Positions 56,871-64,000 of a stretch of 64,000 nt of DNA are shown piece by piece. Numbering within the stretch: position 1 is the stretch's first letter; each line of letters opens with the position of its first letter. The notes under the pieces were generated by a model, which saw only the letters and a list, made by a program, of their open reading frames with translations, was not told the DNA's origin and made no database searches. The position numbers and the translations under genes are program-made. Origin of the DNA: Arthrobacter sp. SW1 (GTDB lineage: Bacteria; Actinomycetota; Actinomycetes; Actinomycetales; Micrococcaceae); the NCBI RefSeq assembly GCF_001766675.1, contig NZ_MJLT01000004.1, positions 60,318 to 124,317 on the forward strand, given 5' to 3'.

Positions 56871-58166
56871 CTAGGAGCCGATCTTGCCCTTGATGTTGGC
56901 GACCATCTTGGCCCATTCGGTTGCCGGATCGCCCTTGCCCTTGATGAGGGCCAGTTCGGTGGCGCCCCAGTCGGCCCAGACGGCGGACATTTCGGGGATG
57001 GCCGGCATCGGAACGCCCTGGGCGCCGATGTCACCGAAGGCCTTGACCACGGGATCGGAAGCAGCCTTGTCGAAGGAAGCCTTCAGGGCCGGCGGCAGGC
57101 TGCCGGTGGCGAACATGGCGTCCTGCACCGCTTCGGTGGTGAGGTAGTTGACCACGAATTCGTTGGTTGCCAGGGCGTTGGCGCTCTTGGCGCTCACGAA
57201 GAAGCCGTTGACGCCGATGAACGGCTGGGCGGGCTTGCTGCCGGTGGTGGGAAGCGGGTCGACGGCGAACTTGATGCCCTTCTTCTTCATGTCCGGCACG
57301 TTCCACGGGCCGGTGATGAAGTACGGGCTTTCGCCGGCAAGGAACTTCTCCTTGGCGATGCTGCCGGTGATGTTGGAGTTGAGCACCTTGGAGCCGGAGT
57401 CGCCCCATTCCTTGAGCTTGGCCGCGAACTCGGCGCCGCCCGGGCCGCCGAGGGCCAGCTGCTTGGGGTCGTACTCGCCCTTGTCGTTGGTGCCGAACAC
57501 CGGAACACCCATGGAGGTCTGCAGCGGGTACAGGTGGTAGGGGTCGCCCTGCTTCGGGTCGAGGCCGGCGAGGAAGGCGTACTTGGCCTTGCCGGCAGCC
57601 ACGGCTGCCTTGCCCTTGCTGAGGACCTCGTCAAAGGTGGTGGAGGCGCTGTCCACGATCGCGGTGTTGCGGACCAGGCCGATGTTCTCGATCGCGTAGG
57701 GCACGCCGTAGACGGAGCCGTTGTAGGTCATGGCACGGATGGCCGAGTCCTGGAACTGCGACTTCTTGTCGCCGAGTTCCAACGGGGCGATCACGCCGTT
57801 CTGGACAAACTTGCCCAGCCAGTCGTGGGGGCCGACCACCAGGTCCGGGCCCTTGCCGGTGGGCACCTGGGTGATGAAGTCGTCGCGTACGGCGGCGAAG
57901 TCCTTGATGACCAGCTTGACCTCGATGCCGGTGTCGGCCTTGAACTTCTCTGCAACGGCCTTCAGCGCCGGTGCGCGCTGGGCGTCAAGCCACATCGTGA
58001 TCGTGGTGGCGCCGGAGGCGGCCAGGTCCTTCTTTGCCTCGGTCGAGGCCGGGCTGCTCGGAGCCGCGCCTCCGCAGGCGCTCAGGCCCATGACGGCCGC
58101 AAGCGCAGCGGCCCCAATGGTGAAGGTCCGGCGGCTCAGGCCAGGCTGCTCAGTGAAACGCACCAT
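56871..58166 (-). CDS. malE: Maltose/maltodextrin-binding lipoprotein MalE
   Basis: 431 residues. The signal peptide RRTFTIGAAALAAVMGLSAC ends in a lipobox (C31) and has a twin-arginine-like start (LSRRTF). The SBP_bac_1 fold shows TITMWLDAQRAPALKAVAEKF and the MalE-like FITGPWNVPDMKKKGIKFAVDPLP. Binds maltose or maltodextrins outside. First gene of the mal operon, divergent from the LacI-linked GH13 gene with a shared operator region. Confidence 0.93.
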   Translation of the reverse strand: MVRFTEQPGLSRRTFTIGAAALAAVMGLSACGGAAPSSPASTEAKKDLAASGATTITMWLDAQRAPALKAVAEKFKADTGIEVKLVIKDFAAVRDDFITQVPTGKGPDLVVGPHDWLGKFVQNGVIAPLELGDKKSQFQDSAIRAMTYNGSVYGVPYAIENIGLVRNTAIVDSASTTFDEVLSKGKAAVAAGKAKYAFLAGLDPKQGDPYHLYPLQTSMGVPVFGTNDKGEYDPKQLALGGPGGAEFAAKLKEWGDSGSKVLNSNITGSIAKEKFLAGESPYFITGPWNVPDMKKKGIKFAVDPLPTTGSKPAQPFIGVNGFFVSAKSANALATNEFVVNYLTTEAVQDAMFATGSLPPALKASFDKAASDPVVKAFGDIGAQGVPMPAIPEMSAVWADWGATELALIKGKGDPATEWAKMVANIKGKIGS

Positions 58167-58257
58167 CGTTGGTGTCCCTTCTGGATGCTTGGGGAGATGA
58201 ACAGATGTTCGGACTGAAGCTTGCTTCGCTGCCTCGCGAAGTGAACCGCCTCACATC

Positions 58258-58271
58258 TGGAAACGTTTCCA
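58258..58271. promoter_or_regulatory. LacI-family operator 1
   Basis: TGGAAACGTTTCCA is a perfect 14-bp palindrome between malE and the GH13 gene, 92 bp before malE. Confidence 0.8.
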
Positions 58272-58342
58272 AATCTTACTCAGAACTTCCGCTGTTGCCA
58301 ACAGTCCGGAGAAAAATCCGCGTAATCATGGGGGAAACTTCT

Positions 58343-58356
58343 TGCAAGCGTTTCCA
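58343..58356. promoter_or_regulatory. LacI-family operator 2
   Basis: TGCAAGCGTTTCCA matches operator 1 at 12 of 14 positions. It lies 31 bp before the GH13 start and 85 bp from operator 1. Confidence 0.65.
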
Positions 58357-58386
58357 GAATTTCAGCTCTGGTGCATAGAATGCACT

Positions 58387-60129
58387 ATGTCTTCCACCAC
58401 ATTCGCGGCATCTTCGGCATCCGCCACGACCGCTGAGCACCCCGTCCTCGGCCCGCTTGAGCACATTCACGCCGCGGACTCCGACGATTCCTGGTGGCGT
58501 TCCGCCGTCATCTACCAGATCTACCCGCGCTCCTTCCGTGACGCGTCCGGCGATGGCGTCGGCGACCTCCCGGGCATCACTGCCGAGCTGCACCACATTG
58601 CCGGGCTGGGCGCGGATGCCATCTGGCTATCCCCCTTCTACGCCTCCCCGCAGCGCGACGGCGGCTACGACGTCGCGGACTACTGCGCAGTGGACCCGCT
58701 CTTCGGAACACTCGACGACTTCGAACAGCTCAGCGCACGCGCGGCGGAACTCGGCCTGCGCATCATCGTGGACCTGGTCCCGAACCATTGCTCCGCCGAG
58801 CACCGGCTGTTCCAGGCCGCCCTCGCCGCCGCGCCGGGCAGCCCCGAGCGGGAGCACTTCATCTTCCGCGACGGCCGCGGCGAGGCCGGCGAGCTGCCGC
58901 CGAACAACTGGCAGTCCCACTTCGGCGGCTCCGCCTGGACCCGCATCACCGAGGCTGACGGCACCCCCGGCCAGTGGTACCTGCACCTCTTCGACTCCAG
59001 CCAGCCGGACTTCAACTGGGACAACCCTGCCGTTGCCGCCGAGTTCGAACGGGTCCTGCGTTTCTGGCTGGACCGCGGTGTGGCCGGTTTCCGGGTGGAC
59101 GTCGCCCACGCGCTGGTCAAGGCTCCGGGCCTGCCGGATTGGGGAGGAAAGGCCGACGGCGGCTCCTCCGACGGCTTCCCTGGCCACGAAGCGCCGATGT
59201 TCGGCCAGCCGGCCCTGCACGACATCTACAGCCGCTGGCGGGAAATCCTGGCCGAATACGGCGAGGACCGCATCCTCTGCGCGGAAGCCAACGTCGACCC
59301 CATCGAACGCATGGCCGCCTGGGTGGCACCCGGCCAGCAGCACCAGGCCTTCAACTTCCCGTTCCTCGCCACGCCGTTCGAGGCTGAGCCGCTGCGCGCG
59401 GTGGTGAGCCGCTCGCTCGCGGCGTTTGACGCCGTCGGCGCCCCCACCACCTGGGTGCTCTCCAACCACGACGTCGTCCGGCACGCCAGCCGCCTCGGCC
59501 TGAGCGATCCCGGGCTGGGTCTCGGCGATGGCATCGGTCCGGAGCACCCGCAGCCGGACACCGCGCTCGGCCGCCGCCGGGCACGTGCCGCGAGCCTTTT
59601 CATGCTCGCACTGCCGGGAAGCTCCTACCTCTACCAGGGCGAGGAACTCGGCCTTCCGGACAACACCGCCATCCCGGCCGAGCGCCGCCAGGACCCCACC
59701 TTCCACCGGACCGGCGGCGAACGGGTCGGCCGCGACGGCTGCCGCGTGCCGCTGCCTTGGCGTGCAGGCGAAGGCGCCCACGGCTTCAGCCCAACGGGCA
59801 TGAGCTGGCTGCCCCAGCCACACGACTGGGATGTGCTCGCCCGGGACGTCCAGGCTGCGGATCCGGCTTCGCACCTGTCCATTTACCGCCGCGCCCTTGA
59901 GCTCCGCCGGGAGTACGGCCTGGGCTCCGGTTCGCTTGCCTGGGCCGAGTCATGGTGCCGTCACGGAGCGCTTGCCTTCGTCAATGGCACTATTCTGGTG
60001 ATGCTGAACCTCGGCAACGAATACGTCGAACTCCCTGATTTCGACATCCTGCTCAGCAGCCAGCGCAAGGACGGACGGGTCCTCGCCCCGGGCGAGGCCG
60101 CATGGCTGAGCCTCTCCCCGCAGGCCTGA
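58387..60129 (+). CDS. Alpha-glucosidase, GH13 (oligo-1,6-glucosidase/maltase group)
   Basis: 580 residues. Catalytic motifs are GFRVDVAHAL (nucleophile Asp), ILCAEANVDP (acid Glu) and LSNHDVVRHASRLG (Asp). DLVPNHCSAEH, YQIYPRSFRDASGDGVGDLPG and YQGEELGLPD confirm the GH13_23/30-like group. Cleaves terminal alpha-glucose from imported maltodextrins. Start ATG 58387 has no Shine-Dalgarno but TAGAAT lies seven bases before it, suggesting a leaderless transcript. LacI gene follows after 34 bp. Confidence 0.93.
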   Translation: MSSTTFAASSASATTAEHPVLGPLEHIHAADSDDSWWRSAVIYQIYPRSFRDASGDGVGDLPGITAELHHIAGLGADAIWLSPFYASPQRDGGYDVADYCAVDPLFGTLDDFEQLSARAAELGLRIIVDLVPNHCSAEHRLFQAALAAAPGSPEREHFIFRDGRGEAGELPPNNWQSHFGGSAWTRITEADGTPGQWYLHLFDSSQPDFNWDNPAVAAEFERVLRFWLDRGVAGFRVDVAHALVKAPGLPDWGGKADGGSSDGFPGHEAPMFGQPALHDIYSRWREILAEYGEDRILCAEANVDPIERMAAWVAPGQQHQAFNFPFLATPFEAEPLRAVVSRSLAAFDAVGAPTTWVLSNHDVVRHASRLGLSDPGLGLGDGIGPEHPQPDTALGRRRARAASLFMLALPGSSYLYQGEELGLPDNTAIPAERRQDPTFHRTGGERVGRDGCRVPLPWRAGEGAHGFSPTGMSWLPQPHDWDVLARDVQAADPASHLSIYRRALELRREYGLGSGSLAWAESWCRHGALAFVNGTILVMLNLGNEYVELPDFDILLSSQRKDGRVLAPGEAAWLSLSPQA

Positions 60130-60163
60130 GCACGAACCATTAACGAAGAGGACGGAGACCGCT

Positions 60164-61180
60164 GTGAGCGTGAGCATCCGTGATGTCGCGCAATCAGCCG
60201 GCGTTTCCATGGCCACCGTTTCCCGCGCCCTGAGCGGGCGCGGGAACGTCTCCGAGCGCAGCCGGCAGCGCGTCCTGGACGCCGCCGCCGAGCTCGGTTT
60301 CGTTCCGTCCTACAACGCGGCCAGCTTGGCGTCCGGGCGCACCCGGAACATCGGCGTCATGCTGCCCACCGTGCAGCGCTGGTTCTTCTCAAGCGTCCTG
60401 GAGGGCGCCTCGGGCGCCCTCCTCGAGGCCGGTTACGACCTCACCCTCTACACCACGGGCGAGGAGCCGGGCCAGCGGCAGAGCGTGCTGAACGACTTCC
60501 TCCTCCGCCAACGGCTCGATGGCATCGTGGCGGTGTCGCTTGAACTCTCCCCGGAGGAAGTCGAACAGTTGCTGCGGGTCAAGCGCCCCGTGGTGGGACT
60601 GGGCGGTCCGATCGAGGGCGTCGCTACCCTTCACATCGACGACGTCGAAACCGCCCGCCGCGCCACGCAGCACCTGATCGGTTTGGGGCACCGGGAGATC
60701 GCCCACCTGAGCGGTTCGCCCGAGTTCGAGCGGGACTTCGCCCTCCCGGTGAACCGGCGCGTGGGCTTTGAGACCGCCATGAACGACGCCGGCATCCCCG
60801 TCCGTCCGGAGTGGCTGGTCCCCACCGATTTCACCGTCGCCGGTGCGCACGCCACAGCCAAACGGCTGCTCGGCTCGCCGTCAGGACGCCCGACGGCGGT
60901 ATTCGCCGCCTCGGACGAGATGGCCATCGGCGTCATCACCGCAGCCCAGGAACTCGGGCTGCGGGTGCCCTACGATCTTTCCGTGATCGGCATCGACGGC
61001 CACGAACTCGGCGAAGTCTTCGGCCTCACCACCTTCGATCAGGCACCCCGCCGACAGGGCGTGGACGCCGTGCGCATGCTGTTGAGCCAGCTCGACGGCG
61101 ACGCCGCACCCGTGAGTGGCATTGTCGAGCCCGAGTTCGTGGTGCGCCGCAGCACGTCCACGCCGCCCCAGGCACACTGA
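60164..61180 (+). CDS. LacI family repressor of the maltose/glucosidase system
   Basis: 338 residues, GTG start. HTH SIRDVAQSAGVSMATVSRALSG, hinge NAASLASGRTRNIGVMLP, and a C-terminal sugar-binding domain (VFAASDEMAIGVITAAQELGLRVP). Probably represses malEFG and the GH13 gene through the two palindromes at 58.26 and 58.34 kb; the inducer would be a maltodextrin. It follows the glucosidase gene by 34 bp, likely in the same transcript. Confidence 0.93.
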   Translation: MSVSIRDVAQSAGVSMATVSRALSGRGNVSERSRQRVLDAAAELGFVPSYNAASLASGRTRNIGVMLPTVQRWFFSSVLEGASGALLEAGYDLTLYTTGEEPGQRQSVLNDFLLRQRLDGIVAVSLELSPEEVEQLLRVKRPVVGLGGPIEGVATLHIDDVETARRATQHLIGLGHREIAHLSGSPEFERDFALPVNRRVGFETAMNDAGIPVRPEWLVPTDFTVAGAHATAKRLLGSPSGRPTAVFAASDEMAIGVITAAQELGLRVPYDLSVIGIDGHELGEVFGLTTFDQAPRRQGVDAVRMLLSQLDGDAAPVSGIVEPEFVVRRSTSTPPQAH

Positions 61181-61187
61181 GCGTCCT

Positions 61188-61745
61188 CTAGCCCACCTTT
61201 GCGGGCGAAAGCGGCCGTTCCATGGTCAGCTCATGCTTGGCGGACGCTTCTCCCCCGGGGCCATGGGGGAACGGCTTGGAATGGCCCGTAAAGGTGAATC
61301 CATGGCGCAGATAGAAGGCCTTGGCCCGTGCGTTGTCCTCGTGGACGCCCAGTTCCAGGACGGCAGCACCAAGATCCAGTGCGGCCACCCGGCAGGCTTC
61401 TTCCAGAAGGTCCTCGGCAAGGCCCAGTCCACGGTAGGCGGGAGCCACATATACACTCAGGAGCATCGCCCGGCGGGGCTGGTGTCCACCTTCTGCGCCC
61501 GGTTCATCAAGCACCACGCGCATCAGTCCACGGACCCGCGGATCGTCGGGACCGCCGTCGGCCACCAGTGTCACATTGCTTCCGCTCGACATCGCGGCGG
61601 CCCGCTCCTGCCACTGCGTATCGGTCTGGCGCCGCGCGGCAGACAACGTTTCAAGATAGGCCAAGGGGCTGTCCGCCAGCATCTCAAGGCGCACCGCCTT
61701 GAACAACGCCCAGTCATCCCGGACCAGCCGTCGAATCCTAGCCAT
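61188..61745 (-). CDS. GNAT family N-acetyltransferase
   Basis: 185 residues. GNAT core is clear: LLSVYVAPAYRGLGLAEDLL (acetyl-CoA loop, R/QxxGxG/A) and LELGVHEDNARAKAFYLRHGF. Transfers an acyl group to an amine; the target is unknown. ATG 61745 lies inside the end of the SRPBCC gene (8-base overlap), so both are translationally coupled. Convergent with lacI. Confidence 0.88.
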   Translation of the reverse strand: MARIRRLVRDDWALFKAVRLEMLADSPLAYLETLSAARRQTDTQWQERAAAMSSGSNVTLVADGGPDDPRVRGLMRVVLDEPGAEGGHQPRRAMLLSVYVAPAYRGLGLAEDLLEEACRVAALDLGAAVLELGVHEDNARAKAFYLRHGFTFTGHSKPFPHGPGGEASAKHELTMERPLSPAKVG

Positions 61746-62223
61746 CCGAGCCGCCCATGAAGCGGACGTAGCGGGCCAGGACACCCGGCCAGCCTTCCTC
61801 GTACGAGGCCCGCGTAGCCACAGGGTCCTCGGCGCCCTCCCACCCTTCGTGGACCAGCCGGACTTCCGTGCCGCCGTCAACTGCCCGGAATGCGACGCGG
61901 AGCTCGGTGGACCACAGTGCCGTGCTCGCCGGGTACCAGCTCGCATGGAAGGACAGCGGTGGTTGCCAGTCGTCAATGGTGCCCCAGACGGACGTCCGTC
62001 CGTCCTCGGCAGTTTCCAGGATCAGGTTCTCTTCGAATTCAACATGGGAGCCGGCACCGTAAACGCTGTGCTCCTCCATGGGCCACCACAAGTGCGGGTG
62101 GTCGGTGAAGCCCATGAACGCATGGGACACCGGGGCCGGGACCACCACCGTGAAGACAAGGGGCTCCAGGTCGAAGGCCTGCCGGTCAGGGCCGGGTTCC
62201 GGGTGGCTGAAAAGGCTGTCCAT
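61738..62223 (-). CDS. SRPBCC (START/Bet v1-like) domain protein
   Basis: 161 residues. AHSA1/START-like fold: VFTVVVPAPVSHAFMGFTDHP, LWWPMEEHSVYG, FEENLILETAEDGRTSVWGTI, and the C-terminal RLVHEGW...SYEEGWPGVLARYVRF. These small cytoplasmic proteins bind hydrophobic ligands or act as toxin-related stress proteins; the ligand is unknown. ATG 62223 is used because the domain starts soon after; ATG 62265 is equally open and neither has a good ribosome-binding site. Confidence 0.8.
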   Translation of the reverse strand: MDSLFSHPEPGPDRQAFDLEPLVFTVVVPAPVSHAFMGFTDHPHLWWPMEEHSVYGAGSHVEFEENLILETAEDGRTSVWGTIDDWQPPLSFHASWYPASTALWSTELRVAFRAVDGGTEVRLVHEGWEGAEDPVATRASYEEGWPGVLARYVRFMGGSDG

Positions 62224-62378
62224 GGGCAACAACTCTACCGGGATGGAACGGGGCGCAAGCCTCATGGGCAGAGCTCACCATTGGCACGCCGGCACCGCGC
62301 TGCCAGACTCACAAATGAGAGCACAGCTCGACTTAACCGCATTCAGGGGCCAACGGTCCCCGGCAAATGGAGAAACTT

Positions 62379-63404
62379 ATGTGCAATGACCACCACGGCC
62401 TTGAACAGGCACGCAACCTCGCCGCAGCTGCCGGCAGTCCGCTGAACCGTCGGCTCTTCCTGGGCGGCGCAGCAGCGGCAGCAGTGGGCGGCTTCGCCCT
62501 CCTGACGGCAGGCCCGGCTGCCGCGGCCACATCCCAGAACGGCTGGCCGGCGTCGACCACGCTGCCGCTCAGCACCCTCACTGTCGGTGCGGTGACCTTC
62601 CCGCAGGGTGTGCGCAGCGGCGCACCCCACACCATCCTTGGCTACGTCGCCCGCCGTTTCAACAATGAGGTGGAAACCCTCCGCAAGGGAGAGTGCTGGG
62701 GTTACAACTTCCGGACAATCAGTGGCAGCTCGTCCTATTCGAACCATGCAAGCGGGACGGCGATCGACGTCAACGCGCCGGAACACTTCCTTGGGGCTTC
62801 CGGCACCTTCAGCGCAGCGCAGGTACGGGCCATCCGTTCCATTCTTGCCGCATGCGACGGTGTTGTCCGCTGGGGCGGCGATTACTCGACCCGCAAGGAC
62901 GAGATGCACTTCGAACTGAACCGGGGCCCGAGCGACCCTGCCGTAGCGGCACTCGCCCGGAAGCTCGGTGGAAGCTCCTCGACTCCCGCCCCGGCGCCCA
63001 CCTCACCCACGTGGCGGGTTGTGCGGCGCGGGCAGCAGGGTTACTACGTGGTTGCCCTGCAACGGCTCCTCCGCCAGCACGGCCGTACGCTCACGGTGGA
63101 CGGCGTCTTCGGTTCCGGCACCGAGGCACAGGTCATCGGCTTCCAGCGTTCCCGGGGCCTCGTTGCCGACGGCATCGTTGGAGCCAAGACCTGGACGGCG
63201 CTCCAAGTTACCCGGCAGGAAGGCAGCAGGGGCCACGCAGTCTTCGGCATCCAGCACTGCGTGAGCGTGAAGGGCTTCCGCACCACCCAGGACGGCATCT
63301 TCGGCCCGGGCACTAAGTCGGTGGTTATCGCCTTCCAGCGTTCCAAAGGCTTGGCCGCTGACGGCGTGGTAGGACCGCGCACCTGGGCGGCCTTGGTGGC
63401 ATAG
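62379..63404 (+). CDS. Tat-exported M15-type peptidase with two PG-binding domains
   Basis: 341 residues. Twin-arginine signal (NRRLFLGGAAAAA) at about 23-50. The M15_4-like peptidase domain has SNHASGTAIDVNAPEHF (His and Asp zinc ligands) and the third ligand in DEMHFELN. Two PG_binding_1 repeats follow (about 218-275 and 280-340: VVALQRLLRQHGRTLTVDG, GIVGAKTWTAL and FQRSKGLAADGVVGPRTW). Expected to cut D-Ala-containing wall peptides outside the cell. Start ATG 62379 has GGAGA six bases before; ATG 62367 is possible. Confidence 0.9.
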   Translation: MCNDHHGLEQARNLAAAAGSPLNRRLFLGGAAAAAVGGFALLTAGPAAAATSQNGWPASTTLPLSTLTVGAVTFPQGVRSGAPHTILGYVARRFNNEVETLRKGECWGYNFRTISGSSSYSNHASGTAIDVNAPEHFLGASGTFSAAQVRAIRSILAACDGVVRWGGDYSTRKDEMHFELNRGPSDPAVAALARKLGGSSSTPAPAPTSPTWRVVRRGQQGYYVVALQRLLRQHGRTLTVDGVFGSGTEAQVIGFQRSRGLVADGIVGAKTWTALQVTRQEGSRGHAVFGIQHCVSVKGFRTTQDGIFGPGTKSVVIAFQRSKGLAADGVVGPRTWAALVA

Positions 63405-63426
63405 AAGCCCTGCCGCGGTAGAAACA

Positions 63427-63462
63427 CGGGATGTCCTGGACTTCGCAGTCCGGGGCGTCCCG
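63427..63462 (+). terminator. Terminator after the M15 peptidase gene
   Basis: CGGGATGTCCTGGACT-TCGC-AGTCCGGGGCGTCCCG forms a 16-bp stem with several G-U pairs, 22 bp past the stop. Confidence 0.65.
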
Positions 63463-63497
63463 CGCTGATACCCAAATGGAAGCACATCTATGTTAAA

Positions 63498-63537
63498 CAG
63501 TTCAGGCCCCGACATTCGTTGTCGGGGCCTGAACCTT
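63498..63537 (-). terminator. Terminator of the rRNA operon
   Basis: TTCAGGCCCCGACA/TGTCGGGGCCTGAA, a 14-bp perfect stem with a 5-base loop, just past the 5S 3' end on the minus strand, followed by TGTTTAAC. Confidence 0.88.
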
Positions 63538-63545
63538 GAAAGTAT

Positions 63546-63663
63546 GTCCGGCGGTGTCCTACTCTCCCACACCCTCCCGGGTGCAGTACCATCGGCGCTG
63601 TGGGTCTTAGCTTCCGGGTTCGGAATGGGACCGGGCGTTTCCCCCACGCTATGACCGCCGTAA
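63546..63663 (-). rRNA. rrf: 5S ribosomal RNA
   Basis: On the minus strand it starts TTACGGCGGTCATAGCG, has CCCATTCCGAACCCGGAAG in loop B/C, and ends ACACCGCCGG pairing with the 5' end. Typical actinobacterial 5S, about 118 nt. Complete; exact ends are by similarity. Confidence 0.97.
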
Positions 63664-63833
63664 CCCTTGTACCCGTCCCCGTGTGTGGGGTGGGAAGTCT
63701 TTGTGGTTACCAGGTGCTTGCTGGTTCTGTATTTTGTTGTGTTGGTTCCCGTTGGTGTTGTTGGTTGGGAACCACATAGTGGACGCGGAGCATTGATCGT
63801 TACCACCGCCTTTTTGGGGTGGTGTGTGGTGTA
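63664..63833 (-). other. 23S-5S spacer
   Basis: About 170 bp. Contains ACCACCGCC-rich inverted repeats (about 63803-63825) that look like rRNA processing stems. No tRNA. Confidence 0.6.

Positions 63834-64000
<167 letters not shown>

Overview
The window looks like a chromosomal segment of a high-G+C actinobacterium, most likely an Arthrobacter-type member of the Micrococcaceae. Genes have strong G/C third positions and often start with GTG. Actinobacterial marker families are present: DUF3263, DUF4193, DUF4032, a ThrE-type exporter, an MsiK-like shared sugar ATPase, a fused otsA/otsB pair and a tandem glycine riboswitch. No CRISPR array, integrase or intact insertion sequence was seen.

Layout. 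1-7.4 kb: end of an ABC binding-protein gene, cold-shock protein, LytR_C protein, DUF3263 protein, uracil-DNA glycosylase, siderophore-interacting flavoprotein, threonine/serine exporter, FemX-like transferase and a DRGH nuclease. 7.4-15.3 kb: a glycine-to-pyruvate module on the minus strand (gcvP-gcvT-gcvH-glyA-sdaA) behind a tandem glycine riboswitch, with REP-like repeats in its gaps and one inside the end of gcvP. 15.4-19.4 kb: TetR regulator, then an arsenic locus (aquaglyceroporin divergent from an ArsR-phosphatase fusion, arsC, trxB-like, second arsC) with no ArsB/Acr3 pump. 19.5-23.4 kb: fbpABC iron importer behind a good DtxR/IdeR box. 23.5-27 kb: APC permease and small exported or zinc-ribbon proteins.

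27.3-30 kb: amidohydrolase plus MFS importer. 30.2-32 kb: a decayed aldehyde dehydrogenase and a lower-G+C pair encoding a small secreted protein and a lipoprotein. 32-35 kb: TetR/SDR pair with three spaced operators, tRNA-Thr and a DsbA-like protein. 35-40 kb: otsA-otsB, an MsiK-like ATPase with a structured leader, and a DUF4032 kinase-like protein. 40-50 kb: GntR regulator, a five-gene Opp-type importer, a cytosine-deaminase-like amidohydrolase and a CynX-like MFS protein. 50-61 kb: FAD-linked oxidase and a maltose/maltodextrin system (malE-malF-malG-nucleotidyltransferase-GH13, divergent from a second GH13 and a LacI regulator). 61-64 kb: GNAT, SRPBCC and Tat-exported M15 peptidase genes, then the 3' end of an rRNA operon (23S end, 5S) on the minus strand.

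Themes. Solute uptake coupled to an intracellular hydrolase recurs. A palindrome of the type TTGGTATnCCAA sits before three separate units (MFS/amidohydrolase at 30.1 kb, gntR/opp at 41.2 kb, MFS at 49.8 kb), suggesting one FCD-type GntR regulon across about 20 kb. The least explained items are that regulon and its unknown substrate, the pump-less arsenic locus, the secreted-protein/lipoprotein pair, the folded sdaA leader and the nucleotidyltransferase inside the mal operon.
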